The notes below the pieces were generated by a model. That model did no database searches, was not told the origin of the DNA, and saw nothing but the letters and a program-made list of their open reading frames with translations. From Chiridota heheva (lineage: Eukaryota > Echinodermata > Holothuroidea > Apodida > Chiridotidae), in assembly GCA_020152595.1 (NCBI GenBank), contig JAIGNY010002621.1:933501-997500 (forward strand): a stretch of DNA of 64,000 nt. Reading direction: 5' to 3'. Below are positions 56,869 through 64,000 of the stretch, in pieces (the stretch's first letter is position 1; each line of letters opens with the position of its first letter). Both the position numbers and the translations under genes were made by a program.

Positions 56869-59800
56869 CTAAAAATAAAAACAAGATGAAAATTTGAATC
56901 TATTTCATCAAGTAAACATGGAATTATAAGGAAAAGTCTAGTATAACATCACAATAAATGGGAACAGTTATAAAAAATGCATGCAACACAATTTGTACTA
57001 ATACTTTAATAGCACATTTAAAATCACACAACAAACATGAGAAGATACAGACAATTTTCAGCAAATGATACAACTATTAAAAACTATAAAAAAAGGGTTT
57101 GAAAGCAATGTCGGTATAACAGGAAATTTGGTCCCCTGTAGACTGTCCCCCGGACAGAATATCCTAGGAAATTTGGTCCAGCCGGACATAATATCCTAGG
57201 AAATGGAAAATTTGGTCCCCTGTAGACTGTCCCCCGGACAGAATATCCTAGGAAATTTGGTCCAGCCGGACATAATATCCTAGGAAATATGGTCTGGCTG
57301 GACAGAAATTGTGTCTCCTCAGGAAACTGTGTCCCCCTATAACAGGAAATACTGTCCACCCTGGAAATTTTGTTCCTTGTACATATTTTCCTAGCAAATC
57401 ATTTACGAAACATAATATCCTTAAAAATAATTGTCTTCTCCAGGTACACATGACATCAACAAATGGGAAAACAATTAAAAAAAAATGTCTTGAACATGCA
57501 TAAGGATGTTCATTTTCTGGCTGTATGAACAGCTGTATGCTGTAAGATTAAAATTAAATAAAATCATCATTTGTCAAATTTTTCTTCCTGGGTAGAGTAG
57601 TCCAGAGTATGGTGATACTGAGCTCTTAAACTATGTATTCTCATAAATATTTTAAGATATTAAAACAGTATTATGGTTAATGTGTTTTTCTGTTGCAGTA
57701 AAAATTCAAACAGTATTATTGTTATATAAAAACATAGCAAAGATTTCAACGCAATTGGATTTTCTCTTGTTTTCTTATTTCATTCTTCTTGTCTGTAGCG
57801 ACTTCATCAATTTCCAACTCCATCAATTAAATTGTTTCAATAGCTGAACAATACCGGAAAAAGCTCTATCATACAGAAAACATAGTCAGTTTTAGAAAGT
57901 CCAGGAAGCCCTCAGAATGCACCAAATTTTTCTGGGGAAGGAACCCCAGAACCCCCCTTTCCCGCCCCTAACTTGCTTAGCACCTTTGGTGCTTGCATTG
58001 GCTGTGATACATGGGTGCCCTTTTTTTGGTAAGTGATACTGTCTGGAAACCGCCCCTGCAAATGGTTAACAAAACAGCCGTGAGGGTCTTGATGTAAATA
58101 CAATTAGGAGGGTCCAACGTCGATAATTTACTAGGTACTTTCCATTGTCATTAAAACTAGTTAAAAACGGGCACTTGGATTTTCAGGTTGACCTTTAATT
58201 CACTAAAAGTGTGTTTATGATTGCAGTATAAAGTAACAGGGTCTTTCTTCCCGACATTTAAAATTCAAATACTAAGTAGATCGAGTTAAAATGTGCATGT
58301 AGTTTGTAAGCGTGCGTTTGTCAAAAACATCCCACACAAACAAAGATTCACTCTAGACCCACTTAATTTCTCTTCGACTAGAAATAATGCCCTGGTTTAA
58401 AGGCGATCATTCATTTATAACTGAATTGTTCAATTAAAGATTCGATTTTGCAATAACCCTAAAATTGAGACTATCCATAAAAAAGAGAAACGAGTTAATC
58501 AGCAAACAATGAAGCCTTTCTTAAAATATTCTAAACCTTAAAATAGTTTGATTTTCAGGTCCAATATTAAAGTAAATTTCAAAAAGTGCGACTTGAGTTC
58601 TTTTTAAGAATAAAATAAGGGCCTGTTAAGATTTATGGACGGATAATAAAGTTTGGTTCAACCACGTACTGAAAAAAACATGAAATTCTTAGTTTAGTAG
58701 TCTTTGGCTTTTGAAAATTGTATGTGTAGTTTATAAATTATGAATAAACAAGAAAATGACTCAAAATGCTTTTGTTTTTATTTATATTTTTCCCCTTAAT
58801 TTCAGATCTTCCAAGTTTTAATAGCCTTCTCCATCTTGAGGTTAGTTTAGATATGGTGAAGATCAAATCCTCTTCATTAGATTTATCTTCTCTTGTTTCA
58901 CAGGATAATTACAATGGATTTACATAAGAAAACAGAGGCTCATGTCCCATTTTAGCATATTTGCCCAGAAATCTCCAAAAAAACCCCTGTAAAATGGCCA
59001 ATTTGGAACTAATTTTTGCGTTGGTGGATGGGTAGGAAGGGGTTAGGTGGATAGGTAGGGAGGGGTTGGGTGGGAGGGTTGGTTGGTTTGTGTGGGTGGG
59101 AGAGAAGTACATGCAGATAAAGAAGCATGTTTTTTATTTTTTCATTTATTAAACATAGTACCAATGAACAAGTGTAGGAAAGAATAGATCTTCATTTCAT
59201 AATTTTTTTGGAATAAGTATTCGTTACGTATTGTATATGCACCCCCTTTGTATGCTTCGACATTGGCGTATAGGCATTTTGTGAATACCTCTTTCGATTA
59301 TCAGTTACTGAGTTACATTTACGAAAAATCAAATAGTGATTTCGTCTTTTCCTTCTTTCTTTTAAGACCTCATTGTAAATACAAATGTTTATTTCAACAC
59401 TTTTTTGTAACATATTTTGAACACATGAGAATGATGTACTAATTTATACAAAAAGTGATTATCAAACCTAAACACTGTTAATTTATATAAATATCTTAAC
59501 ACGTTAAAAAAACACATTGACAAGTAACAGATTTTGAATTTTTTTTTGTCATTTTATTCATGCACCAACGGTTTGTGTTAAACACTATATGTTTAACATA
59601 ATAAAAACCAGGATAAAAAAAAAGAGAGAAAATTAAGATTTTTTAGACTGTCAGAGGTTTCAAATAAAAAATATGTTTCGAATAGGGTGGCTGAGAGTAG
59701 ACAGTTGTGTTCTGGATAAAAAGAAGGAACTTTTACTTGTCAATAAAACAAGAAAATGTGAGCACGAATCTATCTCGAGTTCAATCCACCACTCACCTAG

Positions 59801-60244
59801 CCTAAAGTAAACTCCATACTGGCAAGATTGATTGAATACTTATATTTGATAACAAATTCCATTGTCCCTAAACATGGAAGTTGCATATAATGTTGAAAAA
59901 CATAAAACAAAGCCTTCCATGATTCTAACAAGTATATATTAGTTCCACAAACAAAACAAAATTCTAAATCGGTAAGAATGAACACTTGAGATTTTTATGA
60001 TGCTTTATAAAATCTGTACAACAAACTAGGAAAAGGCCATGTTGAAACACAAAACGAAATAACTTTTTATGAATTTGATTTTTTTTTATATATTTACACT
60101 AATTTTCAGTTAGTCAATAGTTTTTATGAATTAATTTGTTTAATTCTTGTATGTTTCTAAACAAACTTGAAAAACATGCAAATTGTTCACGATTGTCAAC
60201 TTTAATCATCCGGCCTGTATCTTCATCATTGGACAATGAAATAA
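56869..60244. other. SELENBP1 intron or 5' side, no exon found
   Basis: Contains an 84 bp tandem (57127-57290), a mobile-element-like C-rich segment (57890-58100, CACCAAATTTTTCTGGGG), and a GGTTGG-rich tract (59030-59100). Preceding exons of SELENBP1 were sought by their conserved LPEMP-type end and not seen. Confidence 0.5.
57119..57300. repeat. 84 bp tandem duplication with inner repeats
   Basis: TTTGGTCCCCTGTAGACTGT starts at 57127 and again at 57211. Each unit includes ATATCCTAGGAAAT twice. Weaker copies of the GGAAAT.TGGTC.. pattern go on to ~57375. Confidence 0.92.
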
Positions 60245-60720
60245 TCTTTAAATTGTTGGTTTGTTTGATGAGGGTTTAAAGGCAATATAACAATGAGGGT
60301 CAAATTGTGCCTGAGAGGTAGATCATTTTTGAGGTAGGAAGGAAGGAAAACAGGGGGAGAATGAGAGAAATACAAGAACTTAAAGTCAGAAAGCTGGTAT
60401 CAAGAGAGGAGATGCATGGGTGAAGATAAAAAAAAGTAGAGAGAGGGGGGTGGGAGAGAGGGAATAAATATGGTTGTAGAGGGAAGCATGATGAAGGAAG
60501 GAGAAAATAATATCCGGAGGGTTTTCCTGGAAGAACTTCGCAATCGAGTATTGTGGGGAGCGAGGAAAGCTCTGGGAAGGTTGTACAAGGGGCAAGCAAG
60601 GAGAACGTAGTGCATTGTGAAGGTGCAATGGCAATTGTTGCAGAAGGGTTGGGGGAAGCCAATAAGGAGGTGGGAGTGAGCGAGATGGGTGTGACCTATT
60701 CTAAGATGGGTAATATGAAC
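60245..60720 (-). repeat. 3' end of LINE shared with 48-534
   Basis: Downstream of RNase H, carries HLRIGHTHLAHSHLL and the 3' UTR. Aligns with 77-534 over its whole length. Confidence 0.85.
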
Positions 60721-61200
60721 GTTGTCGACACGAGAGAGGTTGTTGATGGTGGGCTTGATCAGAATAGTGGGCTGGATGACGTGGAGTTTGTTATCAATTT
60801 GGGAGTCCCATGAGGTTTGCCAGCGGTCACGAACAAGGGAAGTGATAAGCGGTTTGATGTCAGAAAGGGTTTTGGGCGAAAGGAGTTTCCAGATGAGGAG
60901 GTGGAATGTGAAGTTATCCCATTTAAGAGTGAGTAAAGAAGTAAGAACAGCATTGGAGTCGGAGAAGATGGCAAAGTGGCTGAGCGGAGAGTACTCAATA
61001 AAGTTGAGGGCAACGAGGATGGCATTTGCCTCGACTGAAAAGATGGACGAGTAGTCGGGAAGCCTGCTACTGAGGGTGATGTCTTGGATGACGGCAGCAG
61101 CAGCTGTCTTGTCGCCTTCCTTGAAGCCATCAGTATAGATGGAGGTGTAGTTTGAGAGTTGGTCTTTGATTTGGTTGTGGAGATTGATGAAGAGGTTAGG
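60700..61200 (-). pseudogene. LINE ORF2: RNase H domain
   Basis: IYTDGFKEGDKTAAAAV (first acidic residue in TDG), SVEANAILVALNFI (E of the second block) and IFSDSNAVLTSL (SDS block) lie in order in one minus frame, as in LINE RNase H domains. Confidence 0.85.
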
Positions 61201-61559
61201 ATGGGTTTGGGTTTTGTGATAAGCGGAGAGGCCCAGGTGGATAAAAGGGAGAGGGGTGGCCCAAGGAGGAGAAGTGGGCCAGGAGAAGGTGCCAAGAGTG
61301 GTGGGGTTGATGCTGAAATGAAGGTCTGATTTGATACGTAAGCTAAAGGGAGGGGATAGGGTTTTAGTCTTATCAAAGAGGGTAGAGAAATTGGGGTACC
61401 TAATGAGGTTGTAAACAGGGTTCTGGGTGTTGGTGAGGACCCTAAAAGCATAGGAGAGGCTAAGCTTTCTACGCCTTAGCAGAAAGGGGGGTTCGTTGGC
61501 TTCAACATCAAGGCTGGTGATTGGGGAGGTCCTGTAGGCACCCAGACAAAGCCTGAGGG

Positions 61560-62700
61560 CTTCATTTTAGATGGTGTTGATGTGGTTGAGGTAAGAGTTA
61601 TTAGCAACACAGTAGATAATATTGCCAGTCAAGTTTGGCATGAATGGTGAGCCTGAAGATTTTGAGGAGAGCATGGCGGTTCGCACCCCAAGTGGTGTTG
61701 GAGAAGAGGTGGAGAGGCTTGAGGGAGCTTGCATTTCTGTTTCAGGTTGGTGATGTATTGCTTATAGGAGACCTTAGGGTCCAGGCTTAAACCCAGGAAC
61801 TTAGTGAGTTCAACTTTAGGGATGCAATTGCCATTGAGCATGAGGTTCGGCTTGGGGTGGAGGTTGTTGAAATGACAGAAGTGCATGCAGACTGTCTTGT
61901 CTTTGGAGAATTTATAACCATTATTGTTGCATCAGACTTGCAGCTGGTTGAGGCTGAGTTGGAGTCTATTTTCGACAAGAGGAAAGCTAGGAGAGGAGTA
62001 GAAGATGGTGAAGTTATGCACGTAGAGGGTACGTTTGATGTTGGGGCCAAGGTTGTCCGTGATGTCATTAATGCTCAGGTTAAAGAGAGTAGGAGAGAAG
62101 ATGCTGCCTTGGGGACGACCTCTTTTTGGGGGTAGGGGTTGGAGAGGGTGTGGCCAACTTGAATTTGGAACTGCCTGGGTGAGAGGAAGTTTTGAATAAG
62201 GATGGGGAGATGGCCTTTGAGGCTGATGGTGTAAAGTTTGCAGATAATGCCGTATATCCAAGTAGTATCAAAAGTTTTCTCGAGGTCGAAAAAAATGGCA
62301 ATGAGGTGTACCTTTTTTGCAAAGGTTTCTCGGATAGCTGTGTCGAGTATACTTAACTGGTCTAGGGTATTGCGACGTTTCTGGAAGGCACTTTGGTGAG
62401 GAGAGAGGATTCTGTTGGTCTCAAGGAACCAGTTTAGTCTTTAATTATTGATCCTTTCCATAATTTTACAAAGACAGCAAGTGAGGGCGATGGGGAGTTA
62501 GCTGGAGGTGGCGTTAGCTGGAGGTGGCGTTAGCTGGAGGGGGCATTAGCTGGAGGGGGCGGTAGCTGGAGGGGGCGGTAGCTGGAGGGGGCGGTAGCTG
62601 GAGGGGGCGGTAGCTGGAGGGGGCGGTAGCTGGAGGGGGCGGTAGCTGGAGGGGGCGATAGCTGGAGGGGGCGGTAGCTGGAGGGGGCGGTATTGTCCTT
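61560..62700 (-). pseudogene. LINE ORF2: reverse transcriptase
   Basis: Visible: CCLCKIMERI (about 62450-62490), FFDLEKTFDTTW (about 62250-62290), PQGSIFSPTLFNL (about 62080-62120), then YVHNFTIFYSS (about 61995-62030) where active enzymes have YADD or YVDD. The region is interrupted by several stops and by a 16 bp minisatellite at 62498-62692. Confidence 0.85.
62498..62692. repeat. 16 bp minisatellite inside the RT coding region, ~12 copies
   Basis: Unit GGTAGCTGGAGGGGGC. On the minus strand it encodes APSSYR-type residues in one of three phases; it directly abuts the LINE's conserved PI.LTCC block, so it seems to be an expansion of the codons just before it. Confidence 0.95.
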
Positions 62701-62995
62701 CCCCGGTTTAAGGACAGGGGTGGCAATAGCTGTCCTCCAGGGAAAGGAATGTGAGGACCAAATGTGTTTGAGGATGGTGAGTAGGGTAGTGGTGGCCTTG
62801 TTGCGGAGGTGTTTCAGGAACTGGTAGGGGATGTTAGCTGGGCTCTTGGAGGTGCAGCCAGCATCGTGGATGGCTTGGTTTAATTCAGAAAGGGTGAGAG
62901 GGGTGTTGTAGCTCTCGGAGTTGTCGGAGGGAAAGGTGATACTCAGGGCTTCATCGCAAGCTTTTTGGTTTTGAAAGCAATGGAGTAGTTAACCT

Positions 62996-63776
62996 TCAGA
63001 GTGCGTCTGGCGTTGGCACGGCTGATGCGAAAGAGGTTGAGGTTGCGGGTAGACAGCTCAATACAGGTAAGGGAGCCTGTGGCAGGGTGAAGGTAGGTTG
63101 AGGAGTTAGTGTTGAGCAAGGAGAGGTTGTGCTGTCGAATAATGTTTTTGATGAGCTTGCCTCTGCGGGTGGTGGTATTGGAGCCTCACAGGGGGTTGTG
63201 GGCATTAAAGTCACCAAGAAGGATGAAGGGGGAGGGGAGCTGAGAGATAAGGTTGTTAAGGCTGGTTGGCTGAATATTGGTGCTGGGGGGAGATAGATAT
63301 TGCAAAGAGTGAAGGATTTTGTGGAGGGAAATAGACCTACAGATGGCTTAAAGGTCGGTGTGCACATGAACAGGGCTGTGTGGGATAGTGTGTCTAATGA
63401 AAATGGAGATGCCCCCACAGGCTCCATCAGCATCCACTTCGTGTTTGTGATAGCAAGCGAAAGTGTTGAGGGAATAATGGTCAGTGGTTTTCAAGAAGGT
63501 TTCTTGTAGGCAGAAGACGACCGGGTTAAAGGTGGTGGCGAGAAGGTCAATTTCTTCAGAATTGGCCTTAAGGCTACTTATCTTCCATCGTATAATGTTG
63601 TGAATGATATTGTTTATGTTGCAGGCCATAAGGAGGCAGGGGGTCATCTTGAGGAAGATCTGTTGGGTCTGAGTTGGCTTATTTTTTCTTTGGATCTGTC
63701 CCTGTTTCTTTGGGAGCAGTTGTTTTTGAAAGTTGAATGAGAAGTATGTTCGGTAAATTGTTGGCACCGTAACCAT
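62996..63776 (-). pseudogene. LINE ORF2: apurinic-type endonuclease
   Basis: The frame from 63776 includes IRWKISSLKANSEEIDLLAT and VVFCLQETFLKT (QETFL has the catalytic Glu), then GGISIFIRHTIPHSPV. The next block, in another frame near 63215, encodes LLGDFNAHNPL (GDFNAHN active-site block), followed by a stop. At least two frame changes occur. Confidence 0.85.
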
Positions 63777-64000
63777 TTACAACGTTCTACGCTTCAGATT
63801 CCAATTTCTTACAGCAGTTTACTGGCATTACACAAGCTTAAGTTTGGCATCCTTCTGCATGCTGATACCGTTTAATGGCCTTCGTCTACCTCTAATAAAA
63901 GGTCACCACAAATCAGTAGTTGATTTTACCCTTCTCAGCATCGCATTGTTGCTCCGTCCTACTTGTATCTATTTGCATGACAGATAACACATCTCCTTCG
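63777..64000. other. right edge of window
   Basis: No coding signal recognised; may be the 5' part of the LINE. Confidence 0.3.

Larger units (their letters stand above)
60245..63776 (-). mobile_element. LINE with endonuclease, RT and RNase H, decayed
   Basis: Minus-strand non-LTR retrotransposon, 3' end near 60245 (shared with 48-534). Endonuclease, reverse transcriptase and RNase H follow in order from 63776 downwards, so ORF2 is nearly complete but full of stops and frameshifts. RNase H places it near the I/Ingi/Loa groups. ORF1 was not seen; the element may go on beyond the window. Confidence 0.88.

Noticed and set aside
60759-61451. 230 codon Ser/Thr/Pro/Leu-rich minus-strand frame
   Set aside because: Out of frame with the LINE RNase H domain, which reads with all its motifs in a neighbouring frame.

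Overview
This is an AT-rich animal nuclear window with introns, GT-AG splice sites, many microsatellites and minisatellites, tRNA-derived SINEs, CR1-type and RNase H-bearing LINEs, hAT-type MITEs and a decayed Polinton-like DNA element. The mix, with a receptor guanylyl cyclase in many small exons, suggests a marine invertebrate, plausibly a non-vertebrate deuterostome such as an echinoderm or hemichordate. The species is inferred only loosely. No prokaryotic gene organisation is present.

Layout: 48-534 holds a 5'-truncated LINE end (minus strand). 1188-8754 is a compact, decayed Polinton/Maverick-like element with ~235 bp terminal inverted repeats (TIRs), a near-perfect 6 bp target duplication, a packaging-ATPase pseudogene, several small element genes, a possible integrase remnant and a protein-primed-type DNA polymerase B pseudogene. 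9862-44676 (plus strand) is the 3' part of a membrane receptor guanylyl cyclase: 19 exons were placed, and reading phases agree at every junction except one, where a short exon appears to be missing near 21.2-21.9 kb. They encode the end of the ligand-binding domain, the transmembrane helix, a pseudokinase domain, a coiled coil and a complete cyclase domain. 44677-52624 is a repeat-rich spacer. 52625-56868 (minus strand) is the 3' part of a selenium-binding protein 1 / methanethiol oxidase gene, convergent with the cyclase. 60245-63776 (minus strand) is a degraded LINE with endonuclease, reverse transcriptase and RNase H, whose 3' end is the same family as the fragment at 48-534.

The cyclase introns hold most of the mobile DNA: a hAT-like element carrying a 21 bp minisatellite (15822-17129), two SINE copies (17163-17432, 31003-31220), a 600 bp TA tract, a hAT MITE with target duplication (25662-25851), a 2.46 kb long-inverted-repeat element with a 7/8 target duplication (29171-31631), a ~4 kb CR1 element between two catalytic-domain exons (35450-39530), and nested minisatellites (43.0-44.4 kb).

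The two host genes are unrelated in function as far as can be seen: one makes cGMP at the membrane, the other is a cytosolic sulfur-metabolism enzyme. The mobile elements are decayed; none looks able to move on its own.
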